64,000 nt of DNA, from positions 26,402,001 to 26,466,000 of the forward strand of contig CM060831.1 in NCBI GenBank assembly GCA_030762175.1. Direction: 5' to 3'. The position numbers were made by a program, and so were the translations under genes. The notes below the pieces were generated by a model that was not told the origin of the DNA, made no database searches, and saw only the letters and a list, made by a program, of their open reading frames with translations. Below are positions 1 through 11,649 of the stretch, piece after piece. Position 1 is the stretch's first letter. Every line of letters begins with the position of its first letter. The DNA comes from Metallyticus violacea. Taxonomy: Eukaryota; Arthropoda; Insecta; Mantodea; Metallyticidae.

Positions 1-184
1 CTTTTTGCACAGAAATAAATACATTGTTATAAAAAATACAACGCACATTTGTTTAACTCCAAGTACCGAATATTTAATCGTTGTACAATATTAACCATTA
101 TAAAATTTTTCGTTTTTCGTGTCCATGTTGGATTGAAGAACACTACACCCTTGCTCAGTGTCTAGCAATTTGTACCTACTCTCA

Positions 185-563
185 AAGGGGCACCTGTGGG
201 AGGAAGAAATGATGTAAGGAGTAACTGGGAGGCCAAAATAGGGTTAAAGAGGCACGAACGCCGATTAGGAGTTTGAGTCCTTCAGAAGAATCGCCGGGGC
301 ACAAACCTTTCCAAAGAGCAAGCAACCGCCAAACAGCATCAGTCACCTCGTTTGGCACTTTCGACCCTATAACAGAAACGAAATGATGTGAAATGGGAGA
401 GCGGAAAATTCGCAGAAAGGAAACATGGCTTCCGACATTCGCCTAAGTCACCGAAGGAAACCAAGAAATAGCGAAAGTCGGGATGGCCAGCTTCGAGGGA
501 TTTGAACCTGGGGCCTTCCGAAAGCATTACAGTCTGAGCCAATCCGTTCGGTTGGGTCCACTT
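185..563 (-). mobile_element. SINE-C copy (tRNA-headed), reverse strand
   Basis: Read on the minus strand, this starts with a tRNA-like head (GGCTCAGACTGTAATG for the A box, GGTTCAAATCC for the B box) and runs through the body shared with the copies at 8137-8672, 30540-31255 and 60670-61140, including TTCGTTTCTGTTATAGG and a segment like GGCGGTTGCTTGCTCTTTGG. The 3' part near 185-300 is divergent. No clear target duplication was found. Confidence is moderate because this copy is the most diverged of the four. Confidence 0.65.
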
Positions 564-575
564 CTAACTGCCCAT

Positions 576-1640
576 AGCTACCACCCCAGTATATCTATCA
601 TGTATAATATTTGTTTGTGTTTTGTATACTTTTTATTACAGACTAGAAACAACATCTTATTAACATAATTAGTGGCATGAATATTTCAATTAGTAATATC
701 AATCTCCCTGAGACTGTGTAATCAAACGCCATCAATATAATCATGTGTAATTATTATCTCACTGTGTTTACTATGCAAGGAAGGTACAGAAATTGTAACT
801 GGAAAGTCGTATGCCACGGACAAAAGATTTCTTAAAAGGATAAAACCTTCCCTGGCCATGTGAACCAAATCTTCACGAGAATTTCAGCCGCTAGCTCGCT
901 GAGGACATCGACCTGTGTGGAGGTCACATCTTTAAACCTCAGAAGGCAAGCCTATGGCCCGGCTCGTATTTTCAATAAATATTTCTAGCGAATAAGGTGT
1001 TAGAAAGATTTTTGGAAGGCATCCAATAGCTGGCGGTTTTATGAAAACGGAGCCAAAAAGTGGCATGGGCAGCGTTATAGTAGCTATTGCCTATATAAAC
1101 GAGCATGCGCCCAGTTTTGGTACGACACGTAGTTCGATTGATATCGCAGGGAAGTTTCATCCAAGCTGTGGCAAAAGCCCCAAGTATCAATTTCAGTACT
1201 TGTTTAGCAAAGCGTTATGCTGCTCGCGACTGTTGTATTCCTAAGCGGCGAGGTTCATTAATTGACCATTAAATGATCCAACAATTAATAAATCGCAATT
1301 CCATCATACGTCGTATGGAGTGTTCTATTTCTCCTGTTAATATCCATATTATTCCCGTTGAGCCTCCTCAACGAAAATCAGCGAAAGACCCGTGAGACAG
1401 AGTCCCAGAGGGCGTGTTGGCGGTCGACTTGAAGCTCCTACGTCATCAGCTCACACCACACTAGAATCGACCCCTGACAACCTCACACTTTGGATGAATA
1501 TACAGAGCTTTCACGTAAAATGATCTCAATCTCGCACAGTGATATTTTGATCCCCGTCGGCTTCGAGCGACACTCCCCACTCTTTCCCCTATAAATCTCC
1601 CCTCCTGTCCTTGATTGTCACTTCTAAGCAGTGCAGTAGT
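576..1640. other. Unassigned AT-rich interval
   Basis: Only short open frames occur (for example 972-1190 on the minus strand), none with a recognisable motif. No repeat family seen elsewhere in the window was found here. Confidence 0.5.
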
Positions 1641-2288
1641 TGATCTTCGCCAAGATGGGACAGTTGACTCTATAGCAACATCTTTTCGTGTGTAACTGTC
1701 ACCACAAATACGAGGATGTACATCGTTTTCGTGCAGAATTTCGTTTGCAGTTCACCGGTCAATTATCTACTTCCAGAAACGTAGTTCACGATATTGCAAA
1801 TAAATTTACTACTACTGGATTAGTGCACAACAAAAAGCACACACGGAAACCTACAGTTTTAACGGAGGATAAACTAGGCAACCTTGAACGTTCGCTAATG
1901 AAATATTTCCCGAAATTAGCGCAAGTAGGGATTTCAATGGGTTCTTCACAAAAAGCAGCAAAATTATTAAACCTCAAACCGTACAGGTGTATATGTGTCC
2001 ATTGTTTAAAACAAGGAGACCCCCAGCAGCAAGAGTGCGTTATTGTACTTTCTTTGTGTGTATGAGAGTGAGTGAATGAAGGTTTAGTGAATTCAACGCT
2101 TCTGTTCTTTTCAGACGAGGTGTGGTTTCATCTGAACGGTCATGTGTAAAATCAAAACAAGCGCTACTGGTGTGCTGTTAGCACAAGGCGTATTATCGGT
2201 CCGATTTTTTACGGAACGACAATAGATACAAAAAGATACAGACGGGACATTTTGATCCAGTTTTGTCAGCAGCTTACAGAAGAAGGGA

Positions 2289-2357
<69 letters not shown>

Positions 2358-2700
2358 GATGATTCTGCAACCGTTCATATAGCAGCGGAGTCCATGAATT
2401 AAATTAAGGAAGTGTTTGAAGATAAGAGTTATTAGTGCTGGTGTATGGCCCCCTCGCTCACCAGATTTAACAGTGTGTGATTTTCGCCTGTGAGGTTGCC
2501 TAAAGGACAGAGTTCATAAAACAAACCTTCACACGTTGAAGGAAATAAAGGAAATGTCACAAATGAGTCAGAAACATTACAGTGGCCGAACTTAAACCTG
2601 TCAACCAAAATCTGTTTTCCCAATACAAGTCTGTTTAGCTCAAGGGGGACGACATTTCCAGCATTTCTATGAGTTAAGATATTATACACAATTTTAGTAG
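1640..2700 (+). pseudogene. Transposase relic, DUF4817-type Tc1/mariner superfamily
   Basis: A decayed transposase. The N-terminal helix-turn-helix lies in the 1688-2065 frame: FRAEFRLQFTG, then KPTVLTEDKLGNLERSL, then KAAKLLNLKPYR. The DDE part continues in shifted frames: FSDEVWFHLNGHV (first catalytic Asp, about 2115-2155), RRIIGPIFYGTTIDTKRY, then after a TAA repeat DDSATVHIA (second Asp region), and GVWPPRSPDLTVCDFRL (third Asp, about 2440-2490). A degraded match to the family C-terminal RHFQHLL motif follows near 2650. Stops after GHV and MN and several frame changes make it non-functional. No terminal repeats were found. The family assignment rests on motif order recalled from insect genomes. 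Confidence 0.8.
2291..2356. repeat. (TAA)n microsatellite inside the transposase relic
   Basis: About 22 units of TAA. It replaces the stretch between LTEEGK and the second catalytic Asp of the transposase, so it arose inside the decayed ORF. Confidence 0.95.
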
Positions 2701-3655
2701 CGAAGCTGAAGTATTTCTCGGGCGGCCGCGACACCCACAACCACCGAGAATCAAAACACAGCGAGTACGGAATATTTTTTACGTGAAAGCTCAATATATA
2801 TATCAGTGTTCGATAAAACATTTCTGCCTTCAAGACACTATCACAATTTGGTTAATGTTGCCCTTAGACTGTTAAACAGAAATGTATCTGCCGTATTTGA
2901 CTAGGAGACCTTTGTTAAACCGGGCCTAAATGAAAAAGATAACAAACAATGAATAAACAAACAAAAAAAAATCCAAAAGAAGTAGCAAGTAGAAGCTAAA
3001 TGGGGGAGGGGGCAGCGGGTGTTCCAGGGATAATTAAAGGATATTACAGGAATAAACAAAACAAACCAACAAACACAATGACAAAAGAAAGAAACTTTTC
3101 TGATTTAGTAGGTGGCAGAACAAGAGCAAGGACACTGCACATTGATACTCTGCAAGACTTCTGTTTACTGGAATCTTCTCTCGAGAATGTATTCTTTATC
3201 TGCGTGATATTGACAGTGGACAGCGGGATGGCGACACTCTTGTTTATCGTCTACCAGACCAGTCTTCGATGGAGTCTGCCTCACGGAATAGTAATTTGTG
3301 TTCTAGCGTCTCGACAAACAAGCCTGCGAACCCGTACTGCCCTCTGGATCACAATTTTCTTCGTTATTACTCAAAGAGAGATTTGCTTTTCTGCGTTCTG
3401 ATTACGTCTTTTCATTTTATTACAAATGAGAGAAGGCGGTGGTGACTGATGAAATGGTTTGTTATTAATTTGTTCTACTGTACTTTGCTGGCACTTCACC
3501 GCGCATGTGTAGCGCATACAGTCTTGAAACAAATAACCAACTATGTGCAACCACAGGACCCATGTCCATTCAGGAACACGTTACTCTTGTCTGGTAAAGC
3601 TGTATATTCTTTCCCGAGTGAACATGCTTTACCTAAAAATATGCTAAATATGTAG
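2701..3655. other. Unassigned interval with short unrecognised ORFs
   Basis: Open frames at 3000-3401 and 3449-3655 (plus strand) show no domain that I recognise and their composition looks random. An A-rich patch spans about 2935-3070. No gene is supported. Confidence 0.45.
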
Positions 3656-3659
3656 CCAC

Positions 3660-3910
3660 TTCTTTTGGAATGCTACTTCAGCTAATTAGGCATTGTCGTT
3701 GTGATTGACACGGTTGAGTTCGGGCAGCAATTCTAATTTCATTTTTAATTATTTCCATAATATTCTGAAAACCTTAGTGTTTTAGTTTTTCCTCTGTTAA
3801 AACCGCACCTTTTTCAATCACTGAACCGCAGATTCAAATTTGTGCACAATATCGTGAATCGCAGTTCTGGAAGGAGAATTTTATCAGGGAAGTTATAAAT
3901 AAATTACGCA
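3660..3910 (-). pseudogene. Internally deleted transposase relic (DUF4817 type)
   Basis: On the minus strand, NSPSRTAIHDIVHKFE (about 3890-3840) matches the helix-turn-helix of the relics at 1640-2700 and 21637-21965. It is followed almost at once by EIIKNEIRIAART (about 3770-3720), which fits the C-terminal end of the same family. The whole DDE core is missing. This is an internal-deletion derivative, the usual route to non-autonomous copies. Short and diverged, so the call is tentative. Confidence 0.5.
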
Positions 3911-4326
3911 CATACACGAAGATTGATCTATATTTAGAATAATGCTACACATAAAAGATGCTCTAGAGTCAACTTCTAAACTGTTTTCACAAATGAATGT
4001 ATACTATCGTGAGACCGGCAGAGAACGGTTCATAAAGCGACTTTCAAGGACATGACAAAAATGGACGATAAAACATCACGTGAGCGGATGAGGTTTATAG
4101 CTAAGGTCTACTTTTGTAATGCATCACGCTTGCTCAAGATGTAATTGTGTCCGCAAATGCATCCGTTTTGAGAGAAGAGAACAGTTAACATTATTACTGA
4201 CACGGCTGCCTTTAATTATGTTTCAGATATTCTCGTTAATGTGAAATAAATTGTAAGCTGAATTGCTTTCATTGTATGTTACAAAATAACTTCTGCCAGA
4301 TCTGTTCGTTTCCAACCATTAAAAAT
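3911..4326. other. Unassigned interval
   Basis: Nothing recognised on either strand. Confidence 0.4.
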
Positions 4327-5175
4327 GCGTCGCTTTACAAATGTTGAATTTGCCCGTGTGTATAAGGCACACGGAGAAGCTTAAGCGAGCGAATTTGTCC
4401 TCGCCGATATACTCCGTACAGTGTTCAAGGCTAGATCAACGTCTTCGAAATAGTGAAGAGAAAGTAGATTTAGGAGCAAGTGAACTGCTAGAGCATTAGA
4501 CTATGAAGATGAGGTTTTGCAGAGGCGTATAAATGATTCACGAACTAGCACTCAAGCTATTGTTAGCCATATGTCTGCATGGAGTCTTAAGTGAGCATGG
4601 AAAGCATCTACTTGTACTTCATGTCCAAAAAGTACAGACGTTAATCTCAGGTGATTGTCGTGGTATTTATACAGAATTAATGATTGCTAGACGCATATTA
4701 TGGAAGACGAGGCACATGTTTTCAAAAGATGACGTTTTCACACACAACAGTCATGTTTGCAGTGACATGGACCCCACAACTGTTTAGACTGCTCGCAATG
4801 AATGAAACTTTTATATAAATATCTGCATTGAAGTTGTTGATGACCATGCAGTGATCATGCAATATATGCGTATATTGAATTTTTCTGGAGATAAAACTTC
4901 TGAAGTTACTTGAAGATGTCCAGATTCGGAGAAATGTGGTCTTTCAACTCGATGGTGCACCAGTGAAGTTCGGATTAAATTATGGAATATGAGATGTCCA
5001 ACTTGTTGGGTTGAGAGAGCAAATCTTATTGCTTGGCCTGCACATAGTATCAGAATACTTCTTGCTTTTGATGATTTCCGTATTCGCCCACAGATACTTC
5101 GAAGAATTCTCAAACATACGACCGAATATTTTGTGTCGACAGGCGATCATAATTTTGAACAGTTCTTTTAATTCT
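4327..5175 (+). pseudogene. Transposase relic, second DUF4817-type subfamily
   Basis: It begins MRRFTNVEFARVYKAHGEA, the typical start of this insect transposase family. EDEVLQRRINDSRTSTQAI follows near 4510, then a region fitting the first catalytic motif (FSKDDVFTHNSHV, about 4720-4760), FQLDGAP (second Asp, about 4935-4960) and a degraded WIGRGGPIAWPARSPDL counterpart (ANLIAWPAHSI, about 5020-5055). The third Asp is not preserved. Stops and frame changes occur throughout. It is the same subfamily as the reverse-strand relic at 10330-11330. No terminal repeats were identified. Confidence 0.75.
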
Positions 5176-5189
5176 TTTCAAAACTATTT

Positions 5190-5945
5190 TGTATAATTTA
5201 ATGTATAACCACTGAGATTAAATAAAAAAAACTTACTTTTCGTGTTGATTTTTTCAAATACCCGTTTCTTTCATATTGTTATATCCTGAAATAAAGGAAT
5301 TTCCAAACTGTAGTTTATTATTAAAAATATTTCACACATACCCTTAATCACATCAGAAAATTATGAAATTCAAACATTGCCATCTTTCCTTGGTAAATAT
5401 TGCATCGGGAAAAAATATTCTAATTTATGAGAATAAGTTCGGCCATCGCATTGTTTATCATTTAATTGCTAATGTTATGTGTGTATATAGTAATAAAATA
5501 CAATGAACAAACTTTTAAAAAAGAAAGATAAACTAATAAAACACAATATATTATATAAAATATACAATATTGTATGTTTGTGTGTGTTATTAGTAGTTTG
5601 TTTCTTCTTTAAGAGAGGACGCAGGTAAGGTTACTCTTCGACTGGGAGTGTTGTATATTTTAGTATGTTTTATTAGTTTGCTTCTTTTTAAAAGTACTGA
5701 AAGTTCATTGCGTTTTTAGCTATATTCATGAAGGATAAATATTTTATCGTTCTTAACTTGGGGTATGTATAGTAACAGCGAAGATAGCGGCACAATGCAC
5801 ACAATATTTCGGATAGCTAAGTATCCTTCTTCACAGTCTACGGAACACTCTTTGAATATCAGCAATCTGTGAGACAGGCAGGAACGTAAAACGCATTTTA
5901 CAACTAAATTCCTATATTTAGACAATGCATTCGCATTTGCTCATT
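5190..5945. other. Unassigned AT-rich interval
   Basis: A very AT-rich stretch with no recognisable coding or repeat signal; the 5716-5925 minus-strand frame matches nothing I know. Confidence 0.45.
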
Positions 5946-5949
5946 CACA

Positions 5950-6215
5950 GTGTTTTGCCCAAGGACAGGCTGTTCACCACACACAGTCATCTTGATGCCG
6001 TGCTACTGTCTTTTCTGGGAGAGATCTGCGTGTTGCTTTCTGCCACGAGCAACAGCGCAATGTATGACAGGAGAGAACCTGAGCACCCGGAGAAAATCTG
6101 CCCATGCATTTGTTCGTCCGCTACAAATCCCACTTAACGCTGCTGGTATCGAACTCAGGATGACCCGATCTAAATATCTGATCACAGTGTCCCCTTTGCT
6201 CAGGTTATTCACCAG
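5950..6215 (-). mobile_element. SINE-D, tRNA-headed element, single copy here
   Basis: On the minus strand the start (GAGCAAAGGGGACACTGTGA) leads to a B-box-like GAGTTCGATACC about 40 nt later, then ATTTTCTCCGGGTGCTCAGG, a motif common in tRNA-derived SINEs of several animal groups, and ends near CTTGGGCAAAACACTG. It differs from SINE-A, -B and -C. Only one copy is present, so the boundaries are estimates. Confidence 0.5.
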
Positions 6216-8049
6216 CTATTTGTGTAGGGGTCAAATTATTATGCCCTTTTATAATAGATTCAAGATTTTAAGGACAGTTCTAAAATGTTCGATCAACTGG
6301 GTGTTTTTTATTCACTTAACAAGTCTAAATGTAATAAAACAATAGTTTGATAAATATAAAGCAAAATATATTTATTTTTTTTAATTTCTGAATAATGTTT
6401 ATTTATTTTTTTTAAGAGATTTATAAATTGCTTTGTAACTTATGTGAGAGATACCAAGCACATCTTATGTCTTTTTAATCCCATAAAGCCTTTTTCAAAA
6501 TACCATATTGCTCAGTTATAATCTGTTTTGATCCCCCCCTCCGGTTTTCTGAATTTTCACGCCCACCCTGGTCTGATATACAATTTATTTTCGTTTTTCC
6601 AATATTGTTTTGCCGGTATTTTTTTTTAGCACATTCCTAGTGGTGGAATATTTCTATTTATTTACAACTAAGAATTGTTATTTTATTGAGGCAGGGGTGG
6701 TGCATAAGCATCCCTTTCAATAGCCTTTTATACTAAGGAAACTTCTTAAATTTAAAATTTAGGTGAAATATCTTTGCAATAGATTCATCAAAACCGAACT
6801 TCTTTCCCATTTTATGAAAGAGTTGATGCCTGTGAATGTCTGTGAAATATTATACAGGAGTGGAGTATGACAACGGTTCTATTTTTCTGCACTTTTCTTT
6901 CGCTCCTCTAGGAATAATTTAAGCATTGCTTTTTCTAAACTATAGAAATCCCTCGGATGATATGACCCTGAAATTAACAGCGCAAAAAGTACGCAATATG
7001 CTGTGGAAATATTAGAAGGGCCGGAATTCAAAGTCATGCCTTTTTTTATACATAAGCTCTAATGGATTCGGGCCAGGCCCCAATTGCATGCACTGTGCAG
7101 CCGATCCATCAAGAAAGCGTTTTTACTCCCTTCTTTTCTTATTTTTCTAACAAATAGTCAGCACATCCGGCTGTGTACACATCGTCTTGGGTTTGTCTTT
7201 TCTCGCTGTTTATATACATTATCTTGCCAGCGAAGAACCCTTGGCGCCAGCTCCATTTAAAAAGTAACTCCCTCGCCAACTTATCTCCAGGTTTTGGTAA
7301 ACGCTTTGACAAGTTTTACGTGTTACTTCTCCCTGGACGTGCCTTTTGTCCTTTCAGAGGCGTGTGCAAGAGTATCGCCTGGCTTTTAGATATTCATGTT
7401 CCTTTCTAAAGTCGTAACAAGCTCACGTCGCATTTCTTCACAATATTGGCACTTATCAGCAAAACCAGGGGGCTTAGGTAATTCATATGCTACACTTCCA
7501 TTATTTTTTTCTCTAGAAAATGAGATTTATGTGATTTACATAATTGGCTTTGAAATATTCAAATTTTATATTTTGTATTATTTCGTTTTTGCTAAAAATG
7601 TATGTTATATATATTATTTATTTGTTTTCATTACATTTATAGCAGAGTGTTACAAGTTTATTATTGGTGATAATGCCTCCAGAATAAAATATTTCTCCTG
7701 CTTTCTCTCAAAAAGGCCCCACAATTGATAAAGAATACTTGAAAGGGAATAGACTGGTATATTATCTTTTTCCAAATTAAAACTGTGAATGTTTTTCAAA
7801 CTGAAGTTAGGTGTGCAGCCTCTGACAAACATAACAATAAAATCAACATCTATGAAGCAATCTGCAGAGCAGAAATTAGGGCATCTTCAAAGAAAGAAGT
7901 GCTACACAATTACAGCGGCAGTTCATCATCTTACCGAGCAGGCTATCCTGGCGGTGATACCAGATCCCTTGCAACCGCCTATCGTGATCTTGGGGGGTTT
8001 CTCGTGTTTTTGCCATTTCTGTTGCTTTCTAGGCTCGTGTATTTATTCC
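6216..8049. other. Unassigned AT-rich interval
   Basis: Nothing recognised. The minus strand around 6790-7030 has a moderately long open stretch (YHPRDFYSLEKAMLKLF), but I cannot place it. The frames at 7173-7728 look like random AT-rich sequence. Confidence 0.4.
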
Positions 8050-8136
8050 GTAGAGGCGGAAGGGATTTGTGTTGTGTGCGATGCTACGGTGGCTTGCGCT
8101 TTGGAAAAAATTCCGCCCCGGCGTCTGGTATCGAGC
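8050..8136 (+). mobile_element. SINE-C body fragment
   Basis: GATGCTACGGTGGCTTGCGC and GCCCCGGCGTCTGGTATCGA match the SINE-C body seen at 60860-60920. The fragment stops where a new SINE-C head begins at 8137, so two SINE-C pieces lie in tandem or one inserted into the other. Confidence 0.65.
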
Positions 8137-8672
8137 GGGTGTCTTAGCAATAACACCTGGTACCCGCATTCGGAAGGTCTTGGGTTCGAATTTCTTCGGG
8201 CCGGCTACCCAGACTTTAGGTATTTTCATTTGATTTGATCTGATTTATTTATGGACGTTCTTTAATATCTCAGGTCATCAGCGTCCCATTCTATTCAGGG
8301 CGTGAAACGGCCGATAAATTTTGCTCAGAGGCCCCTTCTTTCAGCCTTGAGGTTCTTTATCGTACGACACGGGACACACGGATTTACTTCCCTTCCGAAG
8401 GAAGCCATGCTTAGGATTTTTATGCCCGAAAAAATCCATCTTGACTTTCTGCTCTCCCATTTCGTGCCCTTATTCCATTAGTTTTGTTACAGGATGGAAA
8501 GTGCCAGGGCGAGGTTGGTTGGCGTGCAGTGGCGGTAACTTGCGCTTTGGAATGGTTTCTGTCCCAGGGTCTGGTCCATCTAAGGGGCTCAGATTCATTG
8601 AGGGGGGGGGGCGTGTTCGCCCGATGGTAGGTACAAACGGCCAGCCATTGAGTGAGGTTGAAGTTCCGAAAT
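8137..8672 (+). mobile_element. SINE-C copy split by a SINE-A
   Basis: The head (GTGTCTTAGCAATAAC, then GGTCTTGGGTTCGAATTTC) lies at about 8138-8200. The body resumes after a SINE-A insertion, from GACTTTCTGCTCTCCC at about 8444, and ends with the family tail ACAAACGGCCAGCCATTGAG near 8633-8652. The copies at 30540-31255 and 60670-61140 show the uninterrupted order. Confidence 0.75.
8243..8440 (-). mobile_element. SINE-A, headless copy nested in SINE-C
   Basis: A minus-strand SINE-A body, from the 3' end (TTTATTTATGGACGTTC on the plus strand) to the GGATTTTTTCGGGC segment. The tRNA head is missing, so the copy is 5'-truncated, as expected for reverse-transcribed elements. It interrupts SINE-C. 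No clean target duplication could be read. Confidence 0.8.
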
Positions 8673-8906
8673 GTCGTCCATAATTGTTTTTCATCATCTT
8701 TTCTTCTTTCTTCTTGCTGGACACTTTTTATTCTGAAGTCAGCCTTCAAAACCAGTTTTTATATATTAAGTCCCAGGAACTTTACTCTTTGTTACATTTA
8801 CGCAAACTACTGGTTCATGAACAGCTGTTTCTCCATTAGATGCAAATCTTGTCTTATCAAGGAATTTAGGAACTCGTTTACATTTTGTATTTTCCAATAA
8901 AAACAC

Positions 8907-8908
<2 letters not shown>

Positions 8909-8948
<40 letters not shown>
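8909..8948. repeat. (TG)n microsatellite
   Basis: About 20 uninterrupted TG units. Confidence 0.95.
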
Positions 8949-9009
8949 CTGAGTTGCAGAGATGTCTACAAATAGATCAACTGGTTTCAAGCCAGCAAAT
9001 CTACGGGTT

Positions 9010-9075
9010 ATGATGATGATTATTGCTTAAAGGGCGCAAAACGTCTAAGGTCATTAGCGCCCAATCTACAGGTTA
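9010..9075 (-). repeat. SINE 3' tail-like fragment
   Basis: On the minus strand GGGCGCTAATGACCTTAGAC, continuing to GCGCCC, forms a short hairpin with the same plan as the SINE-A tail (GGACGCTGATGACCTGAGAT to AGCGTCC). A TGATGATGATTATT stretch lies next to it. It resembles, from memory, tails of SINEs in orthopteroid insects. No tRNA head is attached. Confidence 0.5.
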
Positions 9076-9544
9076 GGCAACATATAATATATAGTCAAAT
9101 GGTCATAAAATAAACAGAAGTTCATGCCTTGTAGAAGTAGATGCGACTGTACAATGCAGGAGCCTAAAATAAGGTCAAAGGCTTGAAATTTTTTTTGGGG
9201 GGGGATAACCATTATTAAAGAACAAGTTTGGGGAAGAGGTTATGTTAATATTCTGCCAAAAGTAACCTCGGGTTAAATTGGTTTCAACTTTACCCAAGAA
9301 TTTCGGAAACGTTTTCGTGGCTTCATGTGGCCGCGAAGTGTTAAAAGAAGAGAATGTGCTTAAAATCAGTAGCAAGCAGCAGCCTACCTGGCTTACCTAT
9401 CTCCAGAACCTATAATTAGAACGTGATTCTAGCTGTAACTACTCCCAAGCTGTGAAGTAAGCGATAGACAGTGTTTATCCTGATTTTGTAGTGTCGGGAG
9501 CGAATCCTTGTTGACCCGGAGGCGCTCCTTTGTTCCTCAGAAGT

Positions 9545-9955
9545 AATTTCAACGAGCATAAAAAAACTGGAGACTTAAGGTCTGCCTGTGACTACCCCCA
9601 GATTTTCAGGAAATACATCCAAGAAAAATTGTAATTTGAGACTCATGTTGCATCTATAAGTGAAAAGCTCTATAGCATGTTGTTCACAATTTTTGCATAA
9701 TCCGGATGTTTGATGTTTCATAGACACCTTTCAAATACATCTTTAACTATGTGTTCCTTTTTCATTAGGAGTGTTTTCAAACTGCCTGTCTTTAGCTGGT
9801 GCTGTGATTTGCGGATCTACCAAAATTTGTTCTTTTATATTTGCATTCGAAAGAACAGAAAATTTGTTATTGAGATATTTTAAGTAATCTGCATCTTTGT
9901 CAAGTGCTTTTACAAGTTGTTTCATCACACCAAGTTTAATATTAAGAGATGGTTA
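9545..9955 (-). pseudogene. Fragment of a multicopy uncharacterised arthropod protein
   Basis: The minus-strand frame 9928-9743 reads MMKQLVKALDKDADYLKYLN, then DPQITAPAKDRQFEN and LNEK-like NEKGTHS. After a frame change, CNMSLKLQFF and DVFPENLG follow near 9640-9580. Together these fit a repetitive, function-unknown family that I recall from many arthropod genomes (KLG-MKQFVKAL, then MSLKIHFLHSHLDFFPENLG, as approximate landmarks). The neighbouring parts of that family occur separately at 35940-36840. It is a broken fragment with frame changes. Confidence 0.6.
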
Positions 9956-9989
9956 ATTAATTTTCTCAAGATTCAATAGGCCACTCATT

Positions 9990-11500
9990 ATACAGAGTGA
10001 ATCCGAACTCTACAGACAAACTTTCACAAGCTGTTCAGGGAACTTTTCTGAATGTTTTGATACAAGGAACCCGTGATCTCCGGCGACTCATTACCGGATA
10101 ATTTCATTGTATTTGTATCTGTTTACTCAGAATATAATTGTTTCCAAACAAAACACAACCTTTGACTGCTGTAGACCGTGTTTACATTACGGTCAGCCAC
10201 CAATTAATCAGCTACTCAACCCCTCCTGACATTTGCAATGAGTTATTTTTAAGGATAGATGATAAAACATTACAAAAATTACATAAAACCCAAATTACAC
10301 TGCTTAAAGTAAATGTTCAAAATGTCAATCACGACGAACTTCACAGCGTCGCCTTGTGGACTGTCGCACACGCTCTAGCATCTCAGGAGATTGGCATACA
10401 TTGTCAGCGGCTGCTGCAATCCCTAGCAACCAAGTCTATATTAGTTTCGATAGGAGCCACCTGCATAGAGCCCCTCGAGTGACCCCAAAAGAAAAAGCCA
10501 TGGGTGTCAGGTCTGGTGATCGAGCTGGCCATGAAACTGGACCACCACGACCAATCCATACGTGCCCGAACTGTTTATAACGGTATTCCAAACTTTCACT
10601 GGAAAATGTGCTGCTGCCCCATCATGTTGAAACTACACACGTCTGCGAATTATCAGCAACACATCTTCCAGAAAATGTGGCAGGACATGTTGAAGGATTG
10701 TTTTGTAAACTACTCTAATATCAGTCATTCGGGTAGTACCTACACAAGGCTCAGTCACAGAATTGTTAAGGATACCAACCCACACATTCACAGAGAATGC
10801 CTGTTGGTAAGCTCGATTCACCACAGCGTGTGGATTTTCATACTGGCTATTCCGACTGTTGAACATGCCTTCTCTGCTTCGTCTATGTACAATATCATAG
10901 CAGGAAAATGTTGGTTGTCTGCACATTGCCCTATGAACCAATTAGCAAACTGCACTCGTGGAAAGTCTGCTGGTTGCAATGCCTGGACCCTCTGTGGATG
11001 ATACGGGTGCAATTGCTACTCAAGTAACGCCCTCAAAAGAGTTGCTTGCCTTACATTCACCTCTCGTGCAACACGACGACTAGTGCTTGCATTTAAAACA
11101 TGCCCTTCAAGATCGGGCGTTCTGACATTCCTCTCACAGCCAGTATCTCGCATATTAACAGTGAAGGACCCGGCTTCTCGCAGTCGCCTGTGTACAGCTG
11201 CAATTGTGATGTGATGAGGTTGCCGTCGCTGCGAGAACAGCTCTGCATAGCGTCGTTGTGCTGCTCTTCCATTGCATTGAGTGAAATCGTAGTCAAGGTG
11301 CATATCGGCTAATTCTGCATAAGTTATCGATGCCGTATCACTAACTACGTATTAAAAAGTAATGTACTGCAGGAAACAAAAGCTGAGACAAAATTGAGCA
11401 GGAGTTCAAAACTGGTGGCGCCGCACTAAAAACACACACCACAACAGCATTGAAAGGTTGTGTTTTGTATGGAAACAATCATATTCCGAGTAAACAGATT
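9990..11500 (-). mobile_element. DNA transposon relic with 56-bp inverted arms
   Basis: Arms 10117-10172 and 11444-11499 are inverted copies with about 51 of 56 positions identical (for example ATCTGTTTACTC, then AATATAATTGTTTCCA, against the reverse complement ATCTGTTTACTC, then AATATGATTGTTTCCA). They flank the reverse-strand transposase relic at 10330-11330. Left of the arm, 9990-10080 resembles a repeated sequence that I associate with this transposon family (ACTCTACAGACAAACTTTCA), so the true end may lie near 9990, with the matching right side degraded. Confidence 0.7.
10330..11330 (-). pseudogene. Transposase relic (DUF4817 type) inside the 56-bp-arm transposon
   Basis: On the minus strand the start reads ELADMHLDYDFTQCNGRAA, then RRQPHHITIAAVHRRLREAG and RNVRTPDLEGHVLN (helix-turn-helix region). 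LHPYHPQRVQALQPADFPR follows, then FPAMILYIDEA (first catalytic motif), VNVWVGILNN, FQHDGAAAHFP (second Asp) and WPARSPDLTPMAF (third site, where the family Asp of PLDFF is lost). Several frame changes and a stop after RALLE separate the blocks. It is the most complete member of this subfamily here. The plus-strand frames over the same interval are antisense shadows. Confidence 0.8.
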
Positions 11501-11649
11501 AATAAGCAGCCAAGATGTGCGGCCAACTGTCTGAAAACACTCAGCTAATTCTTTTAAGTATATTTATTCCAGTAGATGTCTTTGGTATAAGACAATAATT
11601 GTTTATATTCATTTATAAGATAATTATAATTACAAATTAAATTTATCAA

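Noticed and set aside
2104..2116. Splice-acceptor-like TCTGTTCTTTTCAG
   Set aside because: It lies in the transposase relic where the protein simply continues (VLFSDE), so it is coding-derived, not an intron end.
3000..3401. 133-codon plus-strand frame
   Set aside because: No known motif, no sensible splice context, and the frame starts in a low-complexity A-rich stretch.
7785..8238. Overlapping plus-strand frames of 120 and 149 codons
   Set aside because: The second half is SINE-C sequence; the first half has no recognisable motif.
10504..11001. 165-codon plus-strand frame, longest in the window
   Set aside because: It is antisense to the reverse-strand transposase relic, whose motifs are clear on the minus strand.
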